From Hoeflea_A sp965249925 (GTDB taxonomy: Bacteria; Pseudomonadota; Alphaproteobacteria; Rhizobiales; Rhizobiaceae), in the NCBI GenBank assembly GCA_965249925.1, contig OZ252260.1, forward strand, positions 7,254,001-7,318,000: a stretch of 64,000 nt of DNA, read 5' to 3'. Positions within the stretch are counted from its first letter, which is position 1. Every line of letters starts with the position of its first letter. This document shows, in pieces, positions 24,275 to 33,587 of the stretch. The notes beneath the pieces were generated by a model that made no database searches, was not told where the DNA came from, and worked only from the letters and a program-made list of their open reading frames with translations. The position numbers were made by a program, and so were the translations under genes.

Positions 24275-27193
24275 CTATTTGCTCACTCCATCCGGCGCCC
24301 AGGCGACCAGGCCAAAAGCATCACACAGCTGGGACAACTCCTCCTGGTCGCACGGATCTGGAGTGTTGTCAGGGCCGCTGCGCGCCATCCATACCTTCTG
24401 GCTCAAGGCCTGAACGGTCAGGGTCGGATTCTTAAGCGCACGTGCGATGGTCAACGCACGGTCCACAGAGTCGAATGCTTCTGCTGTGCGACCGGCCAGA
24501 AACAACGCTTCGCCGTACCCTGTGAAGAGGTTGAACATTTCGAGGCGGCCCGTTCGATCTTCTCCGAGCCGGTCGAGAAGATCCTTCACCATCTCCACGG
24601 CCTGGCCGGCCTGGCCGGTTCTCGCCATCGCCGCTGCCATCCGTCCCGTGATATGTGGCAATATCGCATCATAACCCTCGCGCTCCGTGATGTCGCGCGC
24701 AACGGCCATGCACTGGCGCGCCTCTTCGTCGCGATGCAGCATCAGCAGAACCCGGCCCAGCGAATTCCGCGAAAGGACTTCCCCATACGTGTCGTTCAGG
24801 TCGGTCGCCAGGGACAGCGCCTTGCGTGCATGCTCAAGCGCCTCATCGTAGCGACCGACCTCGACTAGAAACCATCCCATGAATGCATGCGACATAGCGC
24901 TCGGCAGTCCCGTCGCGCCAAGCCGGGCACGGGCCAGGTCACCGGTCAGCAAACCACACAACTCACTGACGAGTTCGATCGCCCGGTCTACCTGGCCCAG
25001 GCAGTGATGGATGTTTGCCAACGAAAGCTGAGCGGCGAAGAGATGCGGCAGCGACTCCATCTCGCGGGCTAACGCCAGCGCCTCTTCATCGGCACGTTGC
25101 CCTTCCTCGTAGAGCCCTTCGAACCAGCACAACATGCCCATATGGCACAGAGCACCGCAAATCTTTTCGGGTTGCTGCTGTTTGCGGGCGATATCCAGTG
25201 CTTTGGGTAGATGCGCCTTCATGCGAGAAATCTCGCCAATCTGAACAAGCGCGGTACAGGCCATCAGAACGAAATCCGCGTACCGGTCATCCGCCGTTTC
25301 GCCTAAGCGCTCAATGCACTCCTCGACCCGCTCGAATATCAGCTGCAAGGAGCCGGTCGCGGCACTGCGGCGTGCCTGCAGCCCGGCCAACCAAAGGTAT
25401 TCAAGGGCGTTTTCCTCGTCTCCCGCCCCCATGGCATGAAAGGCGATGCGCTCATAGTGCTCGTTGAGGTTTGCATAGATCGACGATATCGCATCAATCG
25501 CCTTGAAGTGGAGATGTCGCTGGCGGTTTTTCGGCAGCGTAGTGGCGCTCGCCTCCGCGATGATCGCGTGGCGAAAGCGCAGGCGGCTCTCGCGGTTTCT
25601 GTGCAGCAGATCCAGCCGCTCCAGTTCTTCCAGCGGACCGTCCAGATCGGCGATTTCACAATCCATGACATTGGCAACCAGCGCAATGTCCGTTTCCTCG
25701 CCCAACAGGCTCGCTACCTGCACGACCGACTTGGCATCACCGGAGAGTTTGTTCAACCGACCATGGATAAGCGACTCGACCGATTGCGGCAGATGCATAT
25801 CCGTGGCGGTCTGGTCCGTCTCCAAAGACAACAGCATCTGTTCAAGCACAAAGGGCACACCGTCAGCCTGCTGCAACGCCTGCGTCACAAGGGTTGAATT
25901 GCGCATGACATCGGGACGAAGCTTGCCGGCGAACTCCTCCATTTCAACCGTGCCCAAGGGCGCCAGATGAATTGTCTCCTTTACGATGCGCGCCGCGGAT
26001 GGCTCCGCCTCAGGACGCCCGGTGATCAGTAGCCTTGCGTGTCGGCAGTTCTTTGACACGGCTATCAGGCGCAGACAATCCGTGGTCTCCGGATCGACGG
26101 CCTGCAGATCGTCGACCATGACCAGGACAGGTCGCTCGGATGTGATATTGGCAAATGCTTCGACAAGTATGCGGGCAATCTGACGGCTCGTTTGGGCGCT
26201 ACCCCTACTGCTCTGGCCCTCGCGACCGGCAAGCAGCGGACCGAGCATACGGGTATCTTTCTCCCCCAGACCGGCCGAAGTCAGGTCTTCGTCGGTCAGC
26301 CCGGCACCGGACCCTTCGCCGCGTTTAAGCGCGGCCGACAAAAGCGACTTCATCGCCGCGAACGGTGTGGTCGATTGTCGCATGTCGCCGCGCACTACCA
26401 AAGCGCTTCCGCCGGCTTGGCGCCATTCATCGAGAACGGCCGCGGCGAGACGGCTTTTTCCGATTCCTGGCTCGCCGATAACCGCGACAGCATGCGGTGT
26501 CTCGTCGGATCGCTCGAGGACCTGCAAAATAGCACGCTTCTCTGTCGACCGGCCCACGATCGCAAACGGGTAGCGTTCCGTGGTATTGGCCAGCGCCGCC
26601 AAACGCGGCAACGCCAGCAACTCGAATACTTCGCTGTTGAGTTTTGCCGATACCGCGACATCGACTCGATCCCGCAGTTCCAGCCGGGAGCGGCAAAGTT
26701 CCCTGGTCTTCGAGCTGATCAGGATACCTGAAGGCGGTGCCTGTTTTTGAAGAGCCGCCGCCATGTGAACGGTCGCACCCACCAGATCCAGGTTCGATCC
26801 GACTCCGAGACGCAGCCGTCTGAAGCGAACGAGGCCGGAGTGGATCCCAACGCGAAACGTAACCGTTTCAGTGCTGTCGCTGGCCTCGGCAAACAACGGC
26901 TCACTTGGGTGCTGAATAGCCCACGCCGCCTCGCAAGCGCGATCTGCATGATCCTCTAGCGAATTAGGCCAGCCGAAGATCGCCAACCCACCGTCGCCAT
27001 GAAAACTGGCGAGTATGCCACCCGCCCTTTCGATTCGTTTGCTGACAAAGCTCAGGACCTTGTCCAGAAACGCTTCGGCATCGTCCGGGTCCAGACCGGC
27101 GATATGTTCGATCGAACGAACCGTATCAACGGCAAGAATGGTGACGAGGCTATGCTCCGGGTGTTCGGCAACCCCGCGCTCACGATCGTCCAT
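24275..27193 (-). CDS. Class III cyclase-like domain + AAA/STAND ATPase + TPR regulator
   Basis: About 972 residues. Residues 15-200 are a class III nucleotide cyclase homology domain with both metal aspartates (D23 in AVDTVRS, D67 in FHGDGGLAIFGWP). The transition-state Asn and Arg are replaced (H143 and A147 in GATVHMAAAL), so cyclase activity is doubtful. P-loop GEPGIGKS (240-247) and Walker B-like LVMVDDLQ define an ATPase of the AAA/STAND type. The C-terminal 500 residues are helical TPR-like repeats. There is no C-terminal DNA-binding domain. ATG at 27193 is chosen over 27313. It converges on the DyP-P450 gene (2 bp between stops) and is divergent from the Crp-like gene. Probably a signal sensor. 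Confidence 0.85.
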   Translation of the reverse strand: MDDRERGVAEHPEHSLVTILAVDTVRSIEHIAGLDPDDAEAFLDKVLSFVSKRIERAGGILASFHGDGGLAIFGWPNSLEDHADRACEAAWAIQHPSEPLFAEASDSTETVTFRVGIHSGLVRFRRLRLGVGSNLDLVGATVHMAAALQKQAPPSGILISSKTRELCRSRLELRDRVDVAVSAKLNSEVFELLALPRLAALANTTERYPFAIVGRSTEKRAILQVLERSDETPHAVAVIGEPGIGKSRLAAAVLDEWRQAGGSALVVRGDMRQSTTPFAAMKSLLSAALKRGEGSGAGLTDEDLTSAGLGEKDTRMLGPLLAGREGQSSRGSAQTSRQIARILVEAFANITSERPVLVMVDDLQAVDPETTDCLRLIAVSKNCRHARLLITGRPEAEPSAARIVKETIHLAPLGTVEMEEFAGKLRPDVMRNSTLVTQALQQADGVPFVLEQMLLSLETDQTATDMHLPQSVESLIHGRLNKLSGDAKSVVQVASLLGEETDIALVANVMDCEIADLDGPLEELERLDLLHRNRESRLRFRHAIIAEASATTLPKNRQRHLHFKAIDAISSIYANLNEHYERIAFHAMGAGDEENALEYLWLAGLQARRSAATGSLQLIFERVEECIERLGETADDRYADFVLMACTALVQIGEISRMKAHLPKALDIARKQQQPEKICGALCHMGMLCWFEGLYEEGQRADEEALALAREMESLPHLFAAQLSLANIHHCLGQVDRAIELVSELCGLLTGDLARARLGATGLPSAMSHAFMGWFLVEVGRYDEALEHARKALSLATDLNDTYGEVLSRNSLGRVLLMLHRDEEARQCMAVARDITEREGYDAILPHITGRMAAAMARTGQAGQAVEMVKDLLDRLGEDRTGRLEMFNLFTGYGEALFLAGRTAEAFDSVDRALTIARALKNPTLTVQALSQKVWMARSGPDNTPDPCDQEELSQLCDAFGLVAWAPDGVSK

Positions 27194-27299
27194 GACCCCA
27201 CTATCCGGCACGCCCCTACAGCCCTTTTTGCTGGCTAAACTAGCCAAGTTGACCCTGCGATGCACCGATACGGCCGCTATTCCTGACCCGGTCGGCTTG

Positions 27300-27355
27300 C
27301 AACTTCTACGCAATTTGACGCAATATGCCTCTACGCAAAATCACGTAGATTTTAG
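27300..27355. promoter_or_regulatory. Repeats in the promoter between the cyclase-ATPase and crp-like genes
   Basis: ACGCAA occurs three times (27308, 27318, 27333), the first two spaced one helical turn, and CTACG...CGTAG forms an inverted repeat around the third copy. The block lies about 20-60 bases upstream of the crp-like GTG start, a usual place for an autoregulatory operator. Function is inferred. Confidence 0.4.
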
Positions 27356-27369
27356 GGGATGGGCGTGCT

Positions 27370-28092
27370 GTGACACAAGCGCAAGGAAATGCATCGCGTG
27401 CGGCTTCGGCGCGCGAACGCCTTAAGCACCTCAGTGAACGGATTGATTTGTTTCGGGATGTGGAGGGGCTGGACGACGCCACGCTGACGGATCATTGCAC
27501 ATGGCAGCAATATCCGAAGAACACGCAGATCCTGTCCGCGGACGATCTGACCTCCGATTTGTTTTTTGTGATCGAAGGTGCCGTAACGGCCTGCAATTAC
27601 TCCGCGGACGGCAAGGAAGTGAGCTACATCGATATCCACGAAGGCGGCGTTTTCGGCGAGTTTTCCGCCATCGACGGCAAACCGCGCTCGGCAACCGTCG
27701 AGACGACGGCGGAAACGCTGATCGTCCGTATGACCTCGGACCAGTTTCGCAGTCTGATGCTGAAACATCCGGCCTTGGGATTGCGGATTGCCGAACTGTT
27801 GGTTGCCAAGATCCGCGGCCTCACCCAGCGCATCTACGAATTCGGGACACTGTCGGTGGGACAACGGCTGCTCAACGAATTACTGCGTCTTTGTGACGCC
27901 GCTACAATCGACGGCAGATCCTGTGTCATCGAACCGGCACCGACGCACTATCAGATCGCCAGCCGCATCGCGACCCACCGCGAGGCCGTCTCGCGTGAGC
28001 TGAAAGAACTCGTTTCCGCCGGTATTATCGAAGTCGGACGTCAAAGAATCCGCGTCAAGGACATCGAGCGGCTGCGCAGTCTCTCGCAATAG
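27370..28092 (+). CDS. Crp/Fnr-family transcriptional regulator
   Basis: 240 residues. N-terminal cyclic-nucleotide-binding-like barrel (LFFVIEGAVTACNY, EGGVFGEFSAIDGKPRSATVE, the latter matching the phosphate-binding cassette with G-E and R-S). A dimerisation helix follows, then a C-terminal winged helix HYQIASRIATHREAVSRELKEL with a recognition helix typical of Crp. No N-terminal Cys cluster of the FNR type is seen. The GTG start at 27370 lacks a strong Shine-Dalgarno sequence. Its position beside a cyclase-like ATPase and 7.7 kb from a perfect CRP-type site makes it the obvious candidate regulator of the protease/DyP-P450 promoter. Confidence 0.9.
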   Translation: MTQAQGNASRAASARERLKHLSERIDLFRDVEGLDDATLTDHCTWQQYPKNTQILSADDLTSDLFFVIEGAVTACNYSADGKEVSYIDIHEGGVFGEFSAIDGKPRSATVETTAETLIVRMTSDQFRSLMLKHPALGLRIAELLVAKIRGLTQRIYEFGTLSVGQRLLNELLRLCDAATIDGRSCVIEPAPTHYQIASRIATHREAVSRELKELVSAGIIEVGRQRIRVKDIERLRSLSQ

Positions 28093-28106
28093 AGCTTGAA
28101 AAGCTC
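28092..28106. terminator. Short hairpin spanning two convergent stop codons
   Basis: GAGCTT-GAA-AAGCTC overlaps the last base of the crp-like TAG stop and the first bases of the cobO stop. It lacks a T-run on either side, so it may act as a weak bidirectional terminator or only as a transcript-end structure. Confidence 0.4.
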
Positions 28107-28743
28107 AGAATTCGATGCCGATCTGCGCCTTCACGCCGGAACGGAATGGGTGTTTGACCATCTCCATCTCGGTAACCAGGTCAGCGAAGTCCATCAGTTC
28201 GTCCTTGGCATTGCGGCCGGTTATGATGACATGTTTCATAGCCGGCTTTGCGCGCAAGGTCTCCAGGATCTCAGAGAGCGGCAGATAGTCGTATCGCAGA
28301 ACGATGTTCAGTTCGTCGCAAAGCACCATGTCGTGCTGGTCATCGAGTATCATGTCCTTTGCGGTTTCCCATGCCTGGCGTGCTGCCGCGATGTCGCGCT
28401 GCCGATCCTGGGTTTCCCACGTAAAGCCCTCGCCCATGGTCGCCAGAGTCACCTGATCCGGAAAGGCCTCCAGGACCTTTCGCTCGCCGGTGCCCCATTT
28501 GCCTTTAACGAACTGAACAACTCCCACCTTCATGCCGTTTCCGATGGCCCGGAACACCATGCCGAAAGCGGCTGTCGATTTGCCCTTCCCCTTGCCGGTG
28601 TGGACGATCGTCAGTCCCTTTTCGATGGTCTTTGTGGCTATGATCTTGTCGCGGGCGGCCTTTTTCTTGCGCATCTTGTCGGCGTGCCGGGCATCCAGTT
28701 CGGCTTCCGTCAAGTTTTTCAGCTTTTCCGATTTATCTGCCAT
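28105..28743 (-). CDS. cobO: Cob(I)yrinic acid a,c-diamide adenosyltransferase (CobO/BtuR type)
   Basis: Transfers the 5'-deoxyadenosyl group of ATP to Co(I) of the corrin. The 212 residues contain ELDARHADKMRKKKAARDKI, P-loop VHTGKGKGKSTAAFGM, VGVVQFVKGKWGTGER, MGEGFTWETQDRQRDI and DELNIVLRYDYLP, all diagnostic for the CobA/CobO family. I prefer ATG at 28743 (MADKSEKLKN), though ATG at 28767 is in frame six bases after the cobN stop. It is the last gene of the second riboswitch operon, and its stop shares a hairpin with the convergent crp-like gene. Confidence 0.93.
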   Translation of the reverse strand: MADKSEKLKNLTEAELDARHADKMRKKKAARDKIIATKTIEKGLTIVHTGKGKGKSTAAFGMVFRAIGNGMKVGVVQFVKGKWGTGERKVLEAFPDQVTLATMGEGFTWETQDRQRDIAAARQAWETAKDMILDDQHDMVLCDELNIVLRYDYLPLSEILETLRAKPAMKHVIITGRNAKDELMDFADLVTEMEMVKHPFRSGVKAQIGIEF

Positions 28744-28772
28744 GTGGAGAGTCCCCGAATTTGTCATGCTTT

Positions 28773-31700
28773 TCAGGCGGCGTCAGGCGGGCCCGCGATT
28801 TCATTCAGATCGAATTGTGCCGAATTGGAACGCGGCGTCCAGAGGCCGCGTTCAATGGCTTCAACAAGCCGCGCTGACATTTCCCGTAAGGCTGCCGGAT
28901 TGTGTTCGGCGATGAAGTCACGCACCGCCGTATCGATGATGAAGGCCTGATACACGGCATCGAAATGGTGATCGCGCACGGCACCCGTCGTCGCCGCAAA
29001 CGCAAACAGATAGTCGACGGTTGCCGCGATCTCGAAGGCGCCCTTGTAGCCGTGCCGCATCACACCCGCGATCCATTTCGGATTGACGACCCGGGCGCGC
29101 ACCACGCGTCCGATCTCGTCCTCGAGTGCACGGATCACCGGTCGTTCCGGGCGCGAATGGTCATTGTGATAGATGGATGGACGACCCCCTTTCAGCATTT
29201 CGACCGCAGCTGTCATGCCGCCTTCGAACTGGTAGTAGTCGTCGCTGTCGAGCAGGTCGTGTTCGCGATTGTCCTGATTCTGCACCACAGCCTCGACCGA
29301 ACGCAGCCGGTCCTCGAACATCGTGCGCTCGGCCGTGCCCTCCTCCCCAGCGCCATAGGCATAAGCGCCCCATACCAGGTAAGCCTCCGCCAGGTCATCG
29401 CGTTGCTGCCATCCGCGTTCGTCAATCAAGGCCTGCAATCCGGCACCATAGGCTCCCGGTTTGGATCCGAACACCCTGTATCCCGCACGGCGGTTCGCGT
29501 CCGGTGCGGCAACGCCTGATTTTAAAAGCGACGCGGTGTCAGCCCGCATGCGCGCTGCGATCGGATTGTCCTGCGCAGGCTCTTCCAGGGCCCCGATGGC
29601 CCGGGCGGCCCGGTCGAACAACGCGATCTGATCGGGAAAGGCGTCGCGGAAAAACCCGGACACACGCAGTGTGACATCAACACGCGGCCGCCCGAGCATG
29701 GCGAGCGTCACGATCTCGTAGCCGGTTACCCGACGCGAGGCGCTGTCCCAGACCGGCTTCGCGCCGATCAAAGCCAAGGCCTGTGCGATGTCGTCGCCGC
29801 CCGTGCGCATGTTCGAGGTTCCCCAGGCGGTCAGCCCGAGGGATGTCGGCCATTCTCCATGATCCTGAGTGTAGCGTGCAACCAGCAGTTCGGCGGACTT
29901 CTTGCCCAACTCCCATGCCGCCTGTGTCGGAACGCTGCGGCTGTCGACAGAATAGAAATTGCGACCAGTCGGCAAGACGTCGGTCCGGCCACGCGTCGGC
30001 GCGCCGGAAGGACCAGGTTCGATGAAGCGGCCCGAGAGCCCCGTCAACAGACCGGACAACTCCTGCGCACCGCAATGATCAATGCTCGGCGCCATGTCGT
30101 TCCTCATGCCGTCGAGCACCACGCGCGTCGCCTCGAAATCGGCAGGCTGTGTGACCGTGCCGCCGATCAGCGCCTGAGCAAGCAGTTCGATCCGCTCGAC
30201 CGTGTCGCCGGTGTTGCGCCACGGGTCGGCGCTCTGCCGCATCAGTAGATCGGGCCGCGCGCCTGACCAGGCAGTTTGCTGGACACAGTCCAGCGGATCG
30301 AAATCGAGGTTTAAATCGGCGGCGATCGCTCGCTGCAGGCTGGCGTCCGCGCCTTCACCGGTGCCGCGCGGCACGCGCGCCAGTGCCGCCAACAGATCGA
30401 CCCTTTGCTGAGCCACCGGCGATCGGCCAAAAATGTGCAGTCCGTCACGGATCTGCATTTCTTTCAGGTCGCACAGATAGGCATCGAGTTTTTCCAAGGC
30501 GAGGTCGTCCGGATCGCCACCATCGATACCGGCATCCTGGTCGAGACCGATATCGCGCACCAGATCCAGGATCTGCCGTTTTAGCAGGCGCAAACGCCTG
30601 GGATCGCCGCCCGCCGCTTCATAGTATTCATCGACCAGCGCCTCGAGATCCTTCAAGGGTCCGTAACTCTCGGCACGCGTCAGCGGTGGCGTCAGATGGT
30701 CGACCACCGCAGCGGCGGTGCGGCGCTTGGCCTGCGTCCCCTCGCCGGGATCGTTGACGATGAAGGGATAAAGATGCGGCACCGGTCCGAAAACCGCTTC
30801 GGGATAGCATTCGCGCGAAAGTGCCAACGCCTTGCCCGGCAACCATTCCAGATTGCCGTGTTTGCCCATGTGGACAACGGCATGCGCCTTAAAGGAACAC
30901 CGTAGCCATGCATAGAAGGCGAAATAGCCGTGCGGCGGCACAAGGTCAGGCGAATGATAGCTCTCTTTCGGATCGACGTTGTAGCCGCGTGCCGGCTGGA
31001 TACCCACGGCGATCGCGCCAAACAGCATCAAGGGCACGGCAAAAGACCCTTGTTGCGGCCCGTCACTCACGAAGAACGCATCCTGCTCCGGCACGCCCCA
31101 ATGTTGGTTCACGGCGTCGCGGACCGCGTCGGGCAGCGTCGCGAAAAACCGATTGTATTCGCCGAGCGGCAGGGTTTCCCGGATTGTACGGGCATCAACC
31201 GCCGCATTGGTCGGACCGTCTGAAAGCAGGCGCATCAGCACATCGCCGTTCGCCGGGATCCCGTTCACCCGGTAGCCGTCCGTTTTCAGGGCTTCCAGGA
31301 CGGTGATCGTGCTGGCCGGCGTATCCAATCCAACACCGTTACCGAGACGGCCGTCACGATTGGGATAATTCGCCAGGACCAGCGCGATGCGCCGTTCGTG
31401 CTGTGGCGCTCGGCGAAGCCTGCTCCAGGCACCGGCGAGCGCCGCGGTGAACGAGATTCGGTCGGATTGCGGTTCGGGGCCGACGATGTTGGCTTCCACG
31501 GCCTCGTCGTAAAGGCGCGCCGACTTGAACGACACCGCGCGCGCCAGGATCCGGCCGTCAACCTCGGGAAGCGCCACATTCATCGCCAGATCGCGCGCGG
31601 TGAGGCCCTGAAGCGACGAATCCCAAAGGGCCAGGGACGAGCCGGCGAAGATGACCTGGAGAACCGGCGCGCCCGTCGATTCAAGCGCCGTTCGGATGCG

Positions 31701-32525
31701 CCGCCCGCCCGGAGGCGATACCGCAAAACCGGTCGCGTTGAGGACGACGTCGGGCTTCGCGGCCGCCAACAGATTCTCGACGGTTGCCACCGACACCGGA
31801 TCCTTGAGGCTCGCCACGAAGAGCGGAAGCGCCTGAAGACCCTCCGAACGCAGCGCCGCGATCAATGCCTCCACCGGCTGTGTTTGACCGCTCTGCACGA
31901 GGGCTCGGTAAAAACAGATCGGCACCACGGGACGGTCTGTCCCTGAATCCAAAATGTCAGATATGGTCGGATTCGAAAGGCCGGGCCACCACAGGCCGGC
32001 CCGCAGCAGCGGTGCCGCCGGCGGCGGACCCTCACCGCCCTTTATCAGCATGCGGCAATAGGACAGGAAACCACAGGCGTTGTCGTGACCGCCCTCGATG
32101 AGATAGCCCCACAGCGCGTCGACATCGTCCGGCGGCAAGGTGCAGAAGGCACTGAGACCGGAATCCGGCCGATCGTCGCCGGGCAACACCGCAATCTGCG
32201 CACCGCTGGCAACCGCGGCCGCATGCAACGACTCGAGCGCATATGAGAAATAGCTGGCGCCACCAAGCGCCCGAACAACGATCAGCCTGGCGTGCCTGGC
32301 TGTGCGCTCCACATAGGTATCGACCGACATGGGGTGTTTGAGCTGCAGCAGGCTGGCAAGTCGCAGATCGGGCGCGGCGTCACCAAGGCTTCGCCGCGCG
32401 GCGGCGAGACCCGCCAACTCGGTGTCGGCAGCCGAAAGAACCACAATGTCGCCCGGTGTTTGACCGAGATCGATCGCCTCTTCCGCTTCCGACAGGGAGC
32501 CCTTTTGCGCCAGCAGCAAATGCAT
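28773..32525 (-). CDS. cobN: Cobaltochelatase large subunit CobN
   Basis: Large subunit of the ATP-dependent cobaltochelatase that inserts cobalt into hydrogenobyrinic acid a,c-diamide in the late (aerobic) pathway, working with CobS and CobT. 1250 residues, the normal length, with CobN/BchH signatures such as VDARTIRETLPLGEYN, HMGKHGNLEWLPGKALALS, LTAWGTSNMRTGGDDIAQALAL and GVMRHGYKGAFEIAATVDYLFAFAATTG. ATG at 32525 sits one base after the cobW stop; upstream in-frame codons overlap cobW and are not used. cobS and cobT are not in the window, so the complex needs genes from elsewhere. Confidence 0.95.
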   Translation of the reverse strand: MHLLLAQKGSLSEAEEAIDLGQTPGDIVVLSAADTELAGLAAARRSLGDAAPDLRLASLLQLKHPMSVDTYVERTARHARLIVVRALGGASYFSYALESLHAAAVASGAQIAVLPGDDRPDSGLSAFCTLPPDDVDALWGYLIEGGHDNACGFLSYCRMLIKGGEGPPPAAPLLRAGLWWPGLSNPTISDILDSGTDRPVVPICFYRALVQSGQTQPVEALIAALRSEGLQALPLFVASLKDPVSVATVENLLAAAKPDVVLNATGFAVSPPGGRRIRTALESTGAPVLQVIFAGSSLALWDSSLQGLTARDLAMNVALPEVDGRILARAVSFKSARLYDEAVEANIVGPEPQSDRISFTAALAGAWSRLRRAPQHERRIALVLANYPNRDGRLGNGVGLDTPASTITVLEALKTDGYRVNGIPANGDVLMRLLSDGPTNAAVDARTIRETLPLGEYNRFFATLPDAVRDAVNQHWGVPEQDAFFVSDGPQQGSFAVPLMLFGAIAVGIQPARGYNVDPKESYHSPDLVPPHGYFAFYAWLRCSFKAHAVVHMGKHGNLEWLPGKALALSRECYPEAVFGPVPHLYPFIVNDPGEGTQAKRRTAAAVVDHLTPPLTRAESYGPLKDLEALVDEYYEAAGGDPRRLRLLKRQILDLVRDIGLDQDAGIDGGDPDDLALEKLDAYLCDLKEMQIRDGLHIFGRSPVAQQRVDLLAALARVPRGTGEGADASLQRAIAADLNLDFDPLDCVQQTAWSGARPDLLMRQSADPWRNTGDTVERIELLAQALIGGTVTQPADFEATRVVLDGMRNDMAPSIDHCGAQELSGLLTGLSGRFIEPGPSGAPTRGRTDVLPTGRNFYSVDSRSVPTQAAWELGKKSAELLVARYTQDHGEWPTSLGLTAWGTSNMRTGGDDIAQALALIGAKPVWDSASRRVTGYEIVTLAMLGRPRVDVTLRVSGFFRDAFPDQIALFDRAARAIGALEEPAQDNPIAARMRADTASLLKSGVAAPDANRRAGYRVFGSKPGAYGAGLQALIDERGWQQRDDLAEAYLVWGAYAYGAGEEGTAERTMFEDRLRSVEAVVQNQDNREHDLLDSDDYYQFEGGMTAAVEMLKGGRPSIYHNDHSRPERPVIRALEDEIGRVVRARVVNPKWIAGVMRHGYKGAFEIAATVDYLFAFAATTGAVRDHHFDAVYQAFIIDTAVRDFIAEHNPAALREMSARLVEAIERGLWTPRSNSAQFDLNEIAGPPDAA

Positions 32526-32526
32526 G

Positions 32527-33585
32527 TCAGCGCCGCCCGGCGGCCTCCTCGATCCCTGTGGAGATGGCGGCCCGGTCGATGTCGTGCAGACCGATGACCA
32601 CCAACCGTGTTCCGGGAAACTCGTCGGTCCGCCAAGGCCGGTCGAAGTAACGATCGATCCGCGCACCGACCCCCTGCAACAGCAGACGCATGGGCTTGTC
32701 GTTCACGGCTGCGAAACCCTTCAGCCGCAGGATGTCGTGACGGGCGATGATATCGGCAAGCGCGGTGGTGAAGAGCTCTGCATCGGCCACCGCACCGGTC
32801 TCCACCACAAAACTCTCGAACTCGTCGTGATCATGCTCTGCACCCGCGTCGTGCTCGAGCTCATGATGCGATTTGCGGTTGCCGATGTCATCTTCGGTTC
32901 CGACACCCAGTCCCAACAGCACTTGGACGGGGACATTGCCGTTGTGGGACGTCACCAGGCTGGTGCGCCGGCGCGCCCGCCCCTCGACCTCGTCGCGCAC
33001 CGACTGGAGGCCGTCCGTGTCGAGCAGGTCTGCTTTGTTGAGGACGATGAGATCAGCCGCCGTCAGCTGGTCCTCGAAAAGTTCCTCCAGCGGGCTTTCG
33101 TGATCAAGCGCATCGTCGTCGCGCCGCTGTGCATCGAGACGATCATGATCGTCGGCGAAACGGCCCGCCGACACCGCCGCACTGTCGACAACCGTCACGA
33201 CGCCATCGACCGTCACCTGGGTTTTTATTCCGGGCCAGTTGAAGGCGGCGACCAAAGGTTGCGGCAGGGCCAGACCCGAGGTTTCGATGACGATGTGATC
33301 GGGTCGTTGCTCGCGCTCCAGCAGTTTCTCCATGGTCGGAATGAAGTCGTCGGCAACAGTGCAACAGATGCAGCCATTGGTAAGCTCGACGATGTCCTCC
33401 TCGCTGCAGCTCTCCGCACCGCAGCCTTTCAGAACCTCGCCGTCAACACCGAGATCCCCGAATTCGTTGATGATAAGGGCAATTCGGCGGCCGTTGGCAT
33501 CGGCCAGCAGATTGCGGATCAAGGTGGTCTTGCCGGCGCCCAAAAACCCGGTGATGACCGTCGCTGGAATTTTCTGCTGCTGCAT
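32527..33585 (-). CDS. cobW: CobW, COG0523 metal-chaperone GTPase of cobalamin synthesis
   Basis: G3E P-loop GTPase thought to deliver cobalt to the corrin-ring chelatase. The 352 residues hold VITGFLGAGKTTLIRNLL (Walker A), LIINEFGDLGVD (switch), the metal-binding CICC motif in NGCICCTV, HIVIETSGLALPQP and VLNKADLL (base specificity). A charged linker with His/Asp/Glu (about residues 250-275) and a C-terminal CobW_C domain follow. ATG at 33585 follows the cobP stop by 2 bases; cobN starts one base after its stop. The cobP-cobW-cobN order is typical for alphaproteobacteria. Confidence 0.95.
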   Translation of the reverse strand: MQQQKIPATVITGFLGAGKTTLIRNLLADANGRRIALIINEFGDLGVDGEVLKGCGAESCSEEDIVELTNGCICCTVADDFIPTMEKLLEREQRPDHIVIETSGLALPQPLVAAFNWPGIKTQVTVDGVVTVVDSAAVSAGRFADDHDRLDAQRRDDDALDHESPLEELFEDQLTAADLIVLNKADLLDTDGLQSVRDEVEGRARRRTSLVTSHNGNVPVQVLLGLGVGTEDDIGNRKSHHELEHDAGAEHDHDEFESFVVETGAVADAELFTTALADIIARHDILRLKGFAAVNDKPMRLLLQGVGARIDRYFDRPWRTDEFPGTRLVVIGLHDIDRAAISTGIEEAAGRR

Positions 33586-33587
33586 GT

